A DNA stretch of 64,000 bases from Echiichthys vipera. Lineage: Eukaryota; Chordata; Actinopteri; Perciformes; Trachinidae. The notes under the pieces are model-generated. The model worked only from the letters and a program-made list of their open reading frames with translations. It had not been told where the DNA came from and did not search any database. This document shows, in pieces, positions 33,440-44,137 of the stretch (positions within the stretch are counted from its first letter, which is position 1; every line of letters begins with the position of its first letter). Made by a program: the position numbers and the translations under genes. The DNA is taken from assembly GCA_963691815.1 (NCBI GenBank), contig OY829652.1, forward strand, positions 34,385,202-34,449,201, given 5' to 3'.

Positions 33440-36174
33440 TTGAAGCATTATGGCTCCAAACCAGCCATTTTCACTGTCATGATTGATGACAGAGTGCAAT
33501 CAAGTGCCAAACTGTTCCTTGTTTTGGTCTTGTTTAGTCCAACCATGGAGAACACCCTCTCAGCGTCAGCGTTTGAATGTGGGAGCACAAGCACTAATGC
33601 AGCTATCTTTGACAGCCTCCCAAACTGCCTCAAACCGGTCACTTTTAAAAAAAAGAAACCGAGGGTGTGTATTACTCTAATGCTTAGCTTTTATTGTTTC
33701 ATATTAATTTTATATGTCATGTGGTGAAAACTATTTCTTACCTTTCTCTCGTTGAGGACATACACCCCCAAAACTCCTCAACATTAAAGGTGGTGGGATC
33801 TTGGGGCATGGAGATATCCATGAGTTGGTAGTCCAGGAACTCCTCACTCACTTTATCCTGTTCCTGTGGCCCATGGAACTGAAGTAGTTCCTGAAATCTA
33901 AAAAAAAACCCACCATGTGTGAAGAATAAATTAAGGATTTGTTTTGTGACCATGATCAAAACTGAACTTAATACTTAAAGTATTAAATATGTGAAATGCT
34001 GGAAAATGTGGAAACCCTTGCCTGTCTACAAAATGTAGGGCGTCTTCCACCCCACATACAGCCCCCTGCTGGACATCCACAAATCTTGCATGTCTCAGAA
34101 GGGCCTCACTGAAGGGGAGGTTCTTGAGCCCATACTCCACTGCCCTGACCAGAAACGCTTGTGCTGCCTGCTGGAATAGCTCCACCTCCTGAGCTGTGAT
34201 GTATCCAGCCTCAAGGAACCTGTTGAGGGTACCTCCAGTTGTGAAGCCAACATTTAGCTTTTCTCCTACCAGACAGAAAGCCGAAAGAGATAAAGATAAT
34301 TAAGTACACAAAACAATATCCCAGAAACAAAATCAGATTTTATTCACTAAATGCATACAGGTAGACACAAAGGTATTTGACTTTGCAATCAGCATTTTAA
34401 TACAAGACTAGACAGACATACAGTGAGGGCACAGATTCTGCAAGATATGCACAATAAGTGCATGTGATTCCTCTGTAAGCATGCCATTTTACCCATAGAC
34501 TACATATACATTTTACAGCTTTTCCATCACATCAGATATATCACCCAACTCATATCAACAGTCTTCCCAAAAAGTATTTGTGGTCAATGAGACAATTAAT
34601 CTCCTAATATGAGACATAATAGTATTACCTGGTAGTTGGTTTTGTGGGTCTTGGTAGGCGGTGTGGTGGACTTCTCGGCCCTTGAGTGCTGATGGCTTCA
34701 TGAACCTCGCACACAGCTTTTTGATGAACAAATTTGTAGTTGAATAAAAAACTTACATGAATTAAAGAAAAGGGGACTTATCAGCCAATCAAAAATAAGC
34801 AGACATATTTGGCAGAAGAGTAGGCCAACCCTTGCATTTTACCTCTCCGTGGAGCAGGAAGATGGAAGACCTTTCTCTCTGGAGAACACTGGAAGCACTG
34901 CTTGAAAGAAAAGGAGGTAGACTTCTGTCATCGGGTTGGAAAATGAATCCACCAGCCTTCTAAACCTTGGTTGATTCTGATCTGTAAATAAAAAGAGGTT
35001 AGGATTAAAATTATGTATTTAGTCTGGTGTAATGCAGCTGCACTACCGTCATCAAAATAAGCAACATACTTAAAGACTTAAAATAGCTGGTAAGTGGCCC
35101 AAACTGCCGCAGAATTTGTGTGATGCACATCTCTAGGCTTAACCATCGCACTGAAATGTGCAGCAGAATCTCCATATACTCGCTCCCATGGAAGTCACAA
35201 AATTCTGTAATAGATAAGGGTTATATATATGCATATATATATATACGTATATATATATATAAATCACAAACCTGCAAGGTAACCTTTACGGTTGGTGCCT
35301 CCCTTAAACCAGTACCCCACATCCACAATCAGATCCTCTGTACAAGGGGCTGAAATCATCAGCAACAGAAAATGGAATATTGTGCTGCACCATTGCAACA
35401 GTAACCTTCACCTCAGCTCTCCTTGTCTGCAATAGAAACAACAGATTAATAACATTAATAACATAGATAAGATAAGATAAACATTAGATACGTTTTTATG
35501 GAAAATACAACAATTTGATGGACACTGCAAATAATCAAACATCAGCCATTTGGTTTTCCTGTGCTATGTACCTTGGCCTCTTGTACACTCATGCCTCTAA
35601 CAGAAGTTGCTGGTGTGTAGAACTGTGTAACACTGCTTGCTGAGTTTAGAGCCTGTTCTTTAGCATGATGTTGCTTGCCTTTTACATGCCTGCTTATGTC
35701 CCTCACGCCTTGATGGGCACAGGAGTTTTCTTGTCTGCAGACTGATCACCAGTAGAAGGAGCTTGTAGTTCCCATTCTGATGAATGGCCATCAGGTTGAC
35801 CATTCCTTCTTAAAAGGTACACCTATAGGTGGCTGCTCCACTTAATCCTCTGTTCATTCTTGTTTCCAGTGGCTTTTCCAGTGTCTCATCTACAGTGTCC
35901 TCTATAGTTTCTTCCACTGACTCATTCTCTAAATGCACCATAGCTGTCTTCTTCACTGCCTCTTCTACAACCTCTTCTACAGTGTCCTCCCCAGTTTCTT
36001 CCATTGACTCAATCTCTACTGGCTCCATAGCTGTTTTCATCACTGCCTCCTCTACAGCATCTTCTACAGTTTCCTCCACTACTGCACTCTCCATAGTCTC
36101 CATTTCTTGGCATACCGGTCGACCGGGTCGCTGCTCGTGTGGTCGACCGGTCGGAGCACAGAGCAACCTTTAGC
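33440..36174 (-). pseudogene. hAT transposase, multi-exon and decayed
   Basis: Minus-strand exon pieces in order. 36174-35811: acidic, with about three 28-residue repeats built on ESVEETIEDTV. 35800-35575: SCAHQGVRDISRHVKGKQHH, a zinc-finger-like Cys/His pattern, ending at a GTACAT donor. 35428-35275: AEVKVTVAMVQHNIPFSVAD. About 34735-34640: KLCARFMKPSALKGREVHH. 34268-34022: QQAAQAFLVRAVEYGLKN, ending at a possible GC donor. 33898-33741: LDYQLMDISMPQDPTTFNVE. 33652-33446: VLPHSNADAERVFSMVGLNK, the hAT C-terminal dimerisation domain. Stops and shifts occur inside exons. hAT transposases cut and paste DNA with 8-bp duplications. Exon limits are judged by eye. Confidence 0.75.
35222..35262. repeat. 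(AT)n microsatellite
   Basis: Alternating AT interrupted by GC and CG steps, within the decayed hAT coding region. Confidence 0.9.
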
Positions 36175-36380
36175 GTTATTTAGTATTTATTACGTTTTTC
36201 TACTTGTTTTATGTATACATTTGTTACTTTTTAGTTTACCTTTTGCATGCCACACACGCCAAGTGTGTTTTCTAACTTTTTAACTACGTTACACAGACGT
36301 AGCGGACTTTTTTTCCCCTGCCCGTCCCCTCGTGACGCTCTCTTTGTTTACCTTCCTGTTAACCCCATGATTGCCGAACA

Positions 36381-37865
36381 ATGCGGAAGTTACTCTCCTT
36401 GTTTTTCTTTTCCTATTTCACCCGGCACTTTAATTCTCCGTTCGGCATGGATATACCCGTGTTTTTCATGGCCATTCTTCAAGTGTGGTTTCTCCTGGAG
36501 TTTGTGACGGCGAGCAGAAACAACGACCAGCGGAACACGTACTCCAGAGAGACCCTACTGCAGCTCGGACTCCATCCTCTACACGCCTTCGCCGTAGACT
36601 CGCTACCGAAGGAATTACTGCGGAGTAACTCAACCAGCCATGACAAACGGGAGACTTGTAAACAACGGCTGCTTCCATCTATCGTCCTAGCCAATGTTAG
36701 ATCCCTCCGGAATAAAACGGACGAGCTACAAGCTAACGTTAACCACATGCATGAGTACAGGACTGCCTCGGTTCTTGCTTTCACTGAGACGTGGTTAAAT
36801 AAGAACGACGATGACCATGCCCTGCACGTTGATGGCTTCGGCCCCCCTCTAAGACTTGATCGAGACAGTGAGCTCACCGGTAAACAACATGGCGGCAGCG
36901 TGTGTCTGTATGTAAACACACGCTGGTGCTCGACGATCGTCATGAGGGAGAAACTGTGCACCCCGGACATTGAGCTTCTGGCTGTCTCCCTTCGCCCTTT
37001 CTACCTACCCAGAGAGTTTCCTCAGCTCTTTGTCATCCTGGTTTACATCCACCCCAGAGCCAACGCAGTCACAGCCACTGAACACATCACAGACTCTTTA
37101 AACAAACTGGACCACATTTCACCGGACTCTCCCAAATTCATCTTGGGTGATTTCAACCACTGCTCCCTGGACAAATCATTAAAAGGTTATCAACAGTATA
37201 TCACATGCCACACACGCCAGGAGAAGACACTGGACCAGTGCTATGGTTCAGTACCCCACGCATACAGATCTGTCGCCCTCCCCCCTCTGGGCTCTGCTGA
37301 TCACCATGCCATCCTGCTTGCTCCGGCTTACATCTCTGTCATGAGAAGGGTGAAGAAAGTTGTCAAGAACATCAAGCAGTGGACCAACGAAAGCATCATC
37401 ACACTCCAAGGATGCTTTGAATCCACTGACTGGGACAACCTCCTGGCCCCCTCTGATGACATTAATGAACATGTGGACACTGTGTCATCGTACATTTCCT
37501 TCTGTGTGGACAACATCATCCCCTCCAAAACGGTCACTATCTACCCCAACAACAAATCCTGGATTTCCAAAGAGCTCAAGGAGATCCTCAACAAGAAGAA
37601 AAGGGTCTTCTTCACCGGCTCTGAAACTGAGAAAAAGGAGGTCAACAGAGAGGTCAAGCATGCCATAAAAACTGCCAAGCTCGACTACAAGAACAAAGTG
37701 GAGGAGTGCTTCACGCATTGTAACCTCCGCTCAGCCTGGCAGGGACTCAAGAACATGGCTGCTATGAACACTGCTGCCAGCAACACAAAAACCACCCCGG
37801 TTGGCCCTCACCTCTCTTGTGATGAAGGCCATGGAGAGGATCATAAAACAACACATCATCAGTGA
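36381..37865 (+). CDS. LINE APE-type endonuclease and linker
   Basis: An open frame of 494 codons. The first 80 or so residues are not recognised. Endonuclease motifs follow: LPSIVLANVRSLRNKTDEL (about 100), VLAFTETWLN (about 132, with the catalytic Glu), ILGDFNHCSL (about 255) and LGSADHHAILLAP (about 305, the SDH-like motif). A long basic linker runs to about residue 475. After that the frame has passed the deletion point near 37797 and reads RT sequence in the wrong frame. The nuclease itself has no stop. It would nick target DNA for RT priming. Confidence 0.82.
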   Translation: MRKLLSLFFFSYFTRHFNSPFGMDIPVFFMAILQVWFLLEFVTASRNNDQRNTYSRETLLQLGLHPLHAFAVDSLPKELLRSNSTSHDKRETCKQRLLPSIVLANVRSLRNKTDELQANVNHMHEYRTASVLAFTETWLNKNDDDHALHVDGFGPPLRLDRDSELTGKQHGGSVCLYVNTRWCSTIVMREKLCTPDIELLAVSLRPFYLPREFPQLFVILVYIHPRANAVTATEHITDSLNKLDHISPDSPKFILGDFNHCSLDKSLKGYQQYITCHTRQEKTLDQCYGSVPHAYRSVALPPLGSADHHAILLAPAYISVMRRVKKVVKNIKQWTNESIITLQGCFESTDWDNLLAPSDDINEHVDTVSSYISFCVDNIIPSKTVTIYPNNKSWISKELKEILNKKKRVFFTGSETEKKEVNREVKHAIKTAKLDYKNKVEECFTHCNLRSAWQGLKNMAAMNTAASNTKTTPVGPHLSCDEGHGEDHKTTHHQ

Positions 37866-38841
37866 AACCCACTCCCAGATGGACCCGCTCCAATTCGCTT
37901 ATCGAGCTGGCAGGGGCGTTGATGACGCAAAAACATTCATAATAGACACTGTTCACAAACACCTGGAGCGCCCCAACACCGCAGCCAGACTCCTGTTTGC
38001 AGACTTCTCTTCTGCATTTAACACCATGCAGCCCCACATCCTGGCTGACAAACTCTCAGCCCTCTTTCATCTGGACCAACAGCTAATCCTGTGGATACTG
38101 GACTTCCTGACCAACCGTTCACAGAGAGTCCTGGTCAACAGCACCTTCTCCGACCTCCAACACACCTCAACTGGCTCCCCTCAGGGCTGTGTGCTCTCAC
38201 CTCTGCTCTTCATCCTCTACACCGATGACTGCAGAACCACACAGCCTAACTGTCATCTGGTGAAGTACGCTGACGACACCGTCCTCCTGTCTCTGCTGTC
38301 AGGCCCATCTCTGCACCACGGACCAGCTCTTCAGGAGTTTGTGGAGTGGTGTGACAGCTCCTGCCTGGAGCTGAATGTCAACAAAACCAAAGACATGGTG
38401 GTGACCTTCTCCAACAAGCAGAGGGAACTGGCTGCATCAGCAAACACCATGATCCACGGGAAGCCTGTTGAAGCAGTTGAAGAGTACAGGAACCTGGGCA
38501 CCATCTTCGACAGCCTGCTGAAATTCTCCTCCAACACAGAGGAGATTCTCAGGAAATGTCAGCAGCGGAAATACCTCCTTAGGAAGCTCAATTCCATGGG
38601 AGTCAGCAAGAACATCCTTCTGACCTTTTACTACTCCTTCATCGAGAGCATCATCACGTTCTCCATCACATGCTGGTTCTACTCCACCAGCCTCCAGAAC
38701 AGAAACCGCCTGCAGAGCACAGCCACGGTCTGCTCTAAGATCATCGGACTTCCTGTTAGAACTCTGTTGACCATCCATGAGCAGCAGACACTCAGGTTAG
38801 CTGGTCGGATCATGCAGGACCCCTCTCATGCTCTCTTCTAA
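37801..38841 (+). CDS. LINE reverse transcriptase, N-terminal part deleted
   Basis: The 346-codon frame opens in the middle of the RT (LTSLVMKAMERIIKQHI). It has LLFADFSSAFNTMQPHIL (catalytic Asp), GSPQGCVLSPLLFILYTDDC, and YADDTVLLS at about 153-161. The thumb and C-terminal region (LRKCQQRKYLLRKLNSMGVS) follow, ending LAGRIMQDPSHALF; homologous sequence continues past the stop to about 38945. The missing fingers region and a frame change at about 37797 separate it from the endonuclease frame. The catalytic Asp pair is intact. Confidence 0.85.
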   Translation: MALTSLVMKAMERIIKQHIISETHSQMDPLQFAYRAGRGVDDAKTFIIDTVHKHLERPNTAARLLFADFSSAFNTMQPHILADKLSALFHLDQQLILWILDFLTNRSQRVLVNSTFSDLQHTSTGSPQGCVLSPLLFILYTDDCRTTQPNCHLVKYADDTVLLSLLSGPSLHHGPALQEFVEWCDSSCLELNVNKTKDMVVTFSNKQRELAASANTMIHGKPVEAVEEYRNLGTIFDSLLKFSSNTEEILRKCQQRKYLLRKLNSMGVSKNILLTFYYSFIESIITFSITCWFYSTSLQNRNRLQSTATVCSKIIGLPVRTLLTIHEQQTLRLAGRIMQDPSHALF

Positions 38842-39959
38842 GCGTTTGAGTGGCTCCCCTCAGGACGCCGTCTTCGCTGTCCCTGCTGCAGGACACAGAG
38901 GAGAAGAGCAACCTTCATCCCCAGGGCTGTCCAGCTCCTCAACTCCTGACCCCTCTGACCATCCCCCTCCCCACTCTTGACACCCTCCCCTCCGTGGACA
39001 CCACCACCGCCCCCCCTGGACACCCCCTGGACACTTACCGGACACGTGAACTGTGAACTACTATGTTACTCCGGTCTGTTGCACTACTCCACTTACTTAT
39101 TTATTCTGTTATTATGTTCACACCGGACTTATTCTGTTATTACTTGATTCTGTTAGTTATGTTAATTTATGGTATTAATGCACCACTTCACTTTATTCTG
39201 TCTATCAGGTCTTATATTGTATCCATCATAGCACTATGGTCACTTAATTTTTCAGTATTCATCTGTTACACAGAGCTAGCATATACTTAGACTGCTGTTT
39301 TCCTGCCATGCACCACTATCACTTTATTATTTATTATCTGCACATAGCTTATAGTTATATATTATATTTATACTCTATTACTGCACTATAGTTCTGTTTA
39401 CGTCTGCTCATTACACATATGTATCATGTCTGACCTCATCTGAATCCGATCACTGTCCACTTATATCTTTTCTGCACTACAGTTCTGTTCATACCTGTTT
39501 CAACAGTCTACTGCATGTTTACATTGTTTACATCATATACACCCGTTCACATGTCTGCTTACATCTGATACACGCATGTCTGTCTACATCTCACGCCGAT
39601 GATGTCCTCCGTTTCTAACCTGTATTAACACACTAACATCCTGACACTTATTCTAACCTGTACTAACACACTAACATCCTGACACTTATTCTTCTCTTAC
39701 ACTTTATTCTTGTTGTTAAGTTTAAATGTTTTGTATAGTTGCACTGTCGTTATTTGCTGCTCTGTGTGCCCTGAATTGCCCCCCGGGGACAAATAAAGTT
39801 TTTGTAATTGAATTGAATTGAATAATCTGGCCACCTTTTAGGGAGCTGGGAGAAGCATTAAAGGATGCTTCTTTGCCTCTTCCCTGACATCTCTGAAGGC
39901 AAATAATAGCAATAATTACTACTATGCATTGTCTGGATGAAATACAATGAAATATTTGT

Positions 39960-39961
<2 letters not shown>

Positions 39962-40025
<64 letters not shown>
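39962..40025. repeat. (AC)n microsatellite
   Basis: About 31 AC units, just 3' of the LINE end and inside the large hAT. A second mixed GA/CAGA/CA run lies at 40296-40347. Confidence 0.97.
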
Positions 40026-40027
<2 letters not shown>

Positions 40028-40294
40028 TGTAATTTTTGTAAATTTAAAAATACACCTTCCACTACCAGCCACTTTTATACTCAAGCATTGATGTGTGACA
40101 TAGTATTTCCCCATCAGTATTTGTTACCATAAGGTTAGCTCATTATTATGCCATACCAATAAGGCTAGGGGGATCTTAATCTTGCCTTGACTTTAGTTCA
40201 TGTAAACTCTAAAACTAGCTCCTGCCTATCTTTCTTGCACCAGAAAAATACTTTCTATCTGCTGCTAGGCTGCTAGCTGCTAACTTCCATCCCT

Positions 40295-40328
<34 letters not shown>

Positions 40329-40524
40329 CACACACACACACACACACTCGCTCCCACTCCTGCTCTGCCTGGACAAATATTCATAGACAGTAATAGTAAA
40401 TACTAAATGATGACGTGACTTACTGTAATCATTGGGTCTTTCTCTCCTTATGAAACAACCACCTGCTTAGTTTCGGCGAGTGTCTGGATGCGTTTAGTCC
40501 GTCTCCTTCTGTTGCCTAACCGCA
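40026..40524. other. Non-coding part of the large hAT
   Basis: Between the microsatellite and the left terminus of the inner hAT. No coding sequence was recognised; it presumably belongs to the promoter side of the outer element's transposase. Confidence 0.4.
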
Positions 40525-41399
40525 TAGCATCCAGCTGCAGACCCGGAGTACAAGCCCCTCACTTGACAGAGGTCCCTCACTTGACAAAGCCCCTTGCTTG
40601 CCGGAAGTGAAAATGTAGTCTTTTTTTACTTTATGCAAAGTCACGCAATAGTTGTTTTTTTTTACTTTATGCAAAGTCACGCAATAGCTTTTTTAATAGG
40701 TTATTTAAACTTTTTTGAAAAAGCACAAAACATAGCAAGTTAAAGGAAATCGTTTTTTAACTTTATTGAAAAAATAAGTTTTCGGTTTTTTTTTGAAAAA
40801 GAACATACAGTTCCCCTCAGTCAGGTCTCAGTCCTTAAACACAGTTAGTGTATCTTACAGTTGATTTAGTCCTGAATATTGTGACATTACAAAGATAAAA
40901 TTTAAAATCAAATATTGGATGTTTAAGTGAAGATAAACATCTGCAAAGTTTTAATGGAAACTAAAATTAAATGCAACTTAAATAAACAAAAACTTAAAAG
41001 CCCTTTATAAAAGGGTGACATAAAATTTAAAAATAAAAGTAGTGGGCTGTAGGAAAGGCAGTACTTAGTCAGTCCACGAGCACAACAGTCCTGTGACTGC
41101 CAATAAATATAAATAAAATTGAAAAATATATGAATTTATATTAATAAATGACTATATGTAATGTGAAAGGTCAGTTAATTTGAAAGAAATCCCAAAATGG
41201 AAACTGTAAATGTTAAGGCAGACAAATTGTGACAGACACATGAGTATGGATTAACAAATTTAGTTTAATAGCCTTTTAATATTGATTTCATGATCCAATA
41301 TTAGAATTCAATAATCAATAATCATCTAGGCAACAATACATAAGTTATTTTGTCACTTTTTACTTCAATCTTAATGAGGCAAAGTTAACCAGTTTGTAA

Positions 41400-41468
41400 T
41401 CATTCATCTTCAACCGCTTGTCCCTGTCGGGGTGCAGGGGGGGGGGGGGGGGGGGGCTGGAGCCGATC
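41400..41468. repeat. Short teleost repeat with a G-run
   Basis: CATTCATCTTCAACCGCTTG, then TCCCTGTCGGGG and a run of about 20 G, ending CTGGAGCCGATC. It is absent at the matching place of the outer hAT arm (near 33060), so it is an insertion. The wording is the common end of an abundant fish interspersed repeat. Confidence 0.7.
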
Positions 41469-41603
41469 TAGCTTTTTTATTTAATCTATTTAAATGGTAA
41501 TAATTAAACATCAAAAAAGTCTTTAGGCACACTGAAACCATTCTGGACAGAATTCTGGGACTTTTTGCGGCAGGATGGATCAAAACATGATGCGGTTTGC
41601 GTG

Positions 41604-41995
41604 TTATTTATCAAGGCAGTGGCTGTGAAGATGGAGATAGAGTTGTTTCTTTATTAGAAACTGCAGTTTCTTCCTCTTGAAGTCTGTGGACTTCTTGTAC
41701 AGTTCCATGACAATGGGGCCCAAGGCAAAACATTTAGTGCTGGTGAACCTCTTTTTAGGTTTAAAGTGCTTGAACTCAAAGAAGAGAGCTGCTCCTTCTG
41801 GTAACTTCTCCACATGTCTCTGGATCTCCACGTCACACTGGAGTGAATGTAGGCGTCTTCCTTTCTGGAGGCCACAGGGGTGTCCTGCACTGGGTTCACA
41901 TCTACACCGTTCAAATCTTTAACACCAATAGTCATGTATGGTAAGGCAATATACCAGTTTCTACCAATCTGGATCTGAATGATGAACACTGACAT
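41604..41995 (-). pseudogene. AIDA-like C2 domain fragment
   Basis: Two minus frames joined by a one-base loss near 41833 give about 120 residues matching the C-terminal C2 domain of AIDA (axin interactor, dorsalization associated), a membrane-binding domain of an animal signalling protein. Seen motifs: GVKDLNGVDVNPVQDTPVAS, EIQRHVEKLPEGAALFFEFK, PKKRFTSTKCFA and MELYKKSTDFKRKKLQF. Compared with the family as I recall it, about nine residues are missing between KCFA and GPIVMEL. The stretch has no intron, whereas the host gene is multi-exon, so a retrocopied origin is possible. It lies within the inner hAT. Confidence 0.75.
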
Positions 41996-41999
41996 TTTA

Positions 42000-43160
42000 C
42001 CTCAGGCAAAAGCACGTTAAAGACAAAGGCAACAGAATCTATAGGTCTTCTTGCTCCTGGTGTGTCTTTAACTTCATCAAGCTGCGTGTCATCATCAAAG
42101 CCGATGGTGGCCGTTTGCTTTTTTTCCTTCCCACAGCGAATGCAGATAGCCGGTGGTGATGGCCTGCAAATAAACATCACTTTAAAATGACATGGAATTG
42201 ATCATCTTCTGATAAATGCTTTAAGATAGACACCCAATGAATGCCATAACTGCTAATGAATTTAGTGCCATATAGATACCTCAAGGTGTTGTCTTTGCTT
42301 AGTGTTCCCTGTTATGAAGTCAATCAGTACAACACTGCCGTTTCCGCTTCTCCTGTGTTTCTTCTACCATTTCCTGTAATTTTTATAAAGCAAATATTAA
42401 ATTATACTAAGTGCAGTTAATTCCACATACTTAGATGGCTTTTTACTGACCTCTAGTCTTTTCATGCTTCCTTAGATCCATCGTCCTAAAAGTAAACATT
42501 TTAAAATGTAGTTATGTTTAGTAAATGCTTGATATAAATTGGGGAGACAAGATAGCATGCTTGATACTAATAACTAAATCACATACTAACCAACTCAGCC
42601 AGGTTGATTGTGCATGGCCTCTTTAAGTCACTGTGCTCCCTGATGACGTGATCATCCTGTGTTGGCTCCTGTTGGCCACATTTATAATATAATGAACTTT
42701 TAGTAATGTCAAGAAAATTTACATTACTACCACTACTTAAAATTGTAAAAAAACACATTAGTTTCTTAAACAAATAATGTCCCAAACCTTTCCATTTTTG
42801 TCCTCCCCTTGGCTTGTCACCTCCTCCTGGACATTAAAAACAGCTGTGTCCTTTTGAGGAAAGTATTTATTTTTTTAACCATGTCAAACTGTTAGAAATC
42901 AATCATTTAAGGTGATTAACATACATAGACGTTTATAATATTGGACACTTAATTCACCTCTCTTTCGTTTTAGTCTGAAGACTGGTGGAAGAAGACCATT
43001 CAGCATGCTTTCTGCCTCCTTGGAAAAATGGGCAAACCTTCTGCCATGTCTGTAGAACAAACAAATAGTCAAAATATGACAAGACAAAAACAGACACAGA
43101 CCCCTCCAGGTGCAGGTTTTCCATTAGCACTGCACACCACCATCTCCACAGAGCTGCCAT
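42000..43160 (-). pseudogene. Exon-like pieces of an unidentified gene in the inner hAT
   Basis: Minus-strand pieces bounded by splice-like signals, in order. About 43045-42958: HGRRFAHFSKEAESMLNGLL, after a CTACAG acceptor and before a GTGAAT donor. About 42680-42580: GQQEPTQDDHVIREHSDLKR. 42382-42292: EMVEETQEKRKRQC, then a stop, between TTTACAG-like and GTATCT signals. 42163-42010: PSPPAICIRCGKEKKQTATI and VKDTPGARRPIDSVAFVFNV. The protein is not one I recognise; CIRCGKEKK suggests a small Cys motif. The AIDA-like piece follows directly. Exon limits are by eye. Confidence 0.45.
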
Positions 43161-43645
43161 GTCATCCTAAAGGAATAACATTGCCACAAATACAAAGTGC
43201 ATCCATATATGGGTTAAAGAGAAACATGCCGAGGCTGGCTTGTCTTTTCATCACTGTGGTGCTCAGGGTTTTCATTAGCACTGGCAGTTTAATAAGCCTT
43301 TAGCGGCCGACACAACAATATCAGCGCAGGAAAATCCCTTACACATCTCACAGGTTACATAAAAACTTTATCAGAAATGTATTTGCCACAGAGTGACAGC
43401 AGTATCCTCAAATTCCCGCGCATCAAATATTGCTAGTTAGCTCGTAGTAAGCAACATTATCAACATAGCAAAGCTTACGTTGTTTTTAAACGTCTCCATT
43501 ATCTTCATCATGCTCAGCCGTGACAGCGAGTTCGCTAAAATTCCCGCCCACTTACTGATTCACTTCCGGCAAGCAAGGGGCTTTGTCAAGTGAGGGACCT
43601 GTGTCAAGTGAGGGGCTTGTACTCCGGGTCTGCAGCTGGATGCTA

Positions 43646-44128
43646 CTCCAAAATACAGCAATGCTACTTTTTGATTGGCTGTTCCGCAGATATACTTTAC
43701 TTGATTGGCTTGCGCGTGGCACCAAGCTTCTGAACTCTCGGGGGAACCATAGACTGTGGGGGGGGGGGGAACTCATTGGTTCCTACCTGTTCCACTGTTA
43801 AAGCGGTGAAACTTGATGGACATCACCGTGGTAATTTAAATGGGGGAGAAATGCAATGTGTGGCGTGTGAACGGGTGGGAATGCGTGTTTCACACGCCAA
43901 ATGCGTGAGACTTGAGAGCCCAGTGGCTTTGCAACAAAAGCTGCTAGTTAGCTCGTAGTTAGCAACATTATCAACATAGCAAAGCTTACGTTGTTTTTAA
44001 ACGTCTTCATCATTTTCCAAACAGTGACAGCAAGTATCCTCAAATTCCCGCGTACTTTCTGGTATTATACTATTATACTATTATCAAGCCAGGGGCTTGT
44101 GCTCCGGGGCTGCAGCTGGATGCTACTC
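43646..44128 (-). other. Right arm of the outer hAT
   Basis: Non-coding. 43940-44060 repeats the inner hAT's right arm (GCTAGTTAGCTCGTAGTTAG, AACATAGCAAAGCTTACGTT). The start contains ATTGG motifs near 43675 and 43704 and a run of G at 43759. It may include the transposase promoter of the outer element. Confidence 0.5.
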
Positions 44129-44137
44129 GGCCATGAG
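44129..44137 (+). repeat. Right target-site duplication of the large hAT
   Basis: GGCCATGAG, identical to 31539-31547. Spacer sequence of the L1-type LINE resumes right after it. Confidence 0.8.

Larger units (their letters stand above)
36240..39826 (+). mobile_element. CR1/Rex-like LINE, nearly full length with internal deletion
   Basis: A leader at about 36240-36380 is followed by an endonuclease frame, an RT frame and a long 3' untranslated part. The 3' end is CCCCCCGGGGACAAATAAAG and a short (ATTGA)n run (39800-39826) rather than poly(A). It lies inside the large hAT, upstream of the transposase exons. Fragments of related LINEs lie at 11.3, 4.1 and 62.3 kb. Confidence 0.82.
40525..43645 (-). 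mobile_element. Inner hAT with 86-bp terminal inverted repeats and cargo exons
   Basis: The left end (40525-40610) and right end (43560-43645) are inverted copies differing at about one base; both start TAGCATCCAGCTGCAGACCC and end CTTGCTTGCCGGAAGTGA. The left arm to about 41540 repeats the outer hAT's left arm (31600-33160) minus about 690 bp. The right arm (from about 43430) repeats 43940-44060. No hAT transposase sequence is inside; instead there are exon-like pieces and an AIDA-like domain on the minus strand. Flanking 8-mers do not match clearly. Confidence 0.82.
31548..44128 (-). mobile_element. Large nested hAT element
   Basis: Both ends carry the inverted sequence ATCCAGCTGCAGCCCCGGAG plus CACAAGCCCCT (31555 onward; mirrored at 44092-44121), flanked by the 9-mer GGCCATGAG. 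The left arm (31548-33160) is non-coding and AT-rich. The hAT transposase remains lie at 33440-36174 on minus. The right arm is at about 43940-44128. A LINE (36240-39826) and a related hAT (40525-43645) account for much of the 12.6 kb. It interrupts an L1-type LINE between ORF1 and ORF2. Confidence 0.82.

Noticed and set aside
40515..43655. 8-bp target duplication for the inner hAT
   Set aside because: The flanking 8-mers match at only about half the positions, so it was not claimed.
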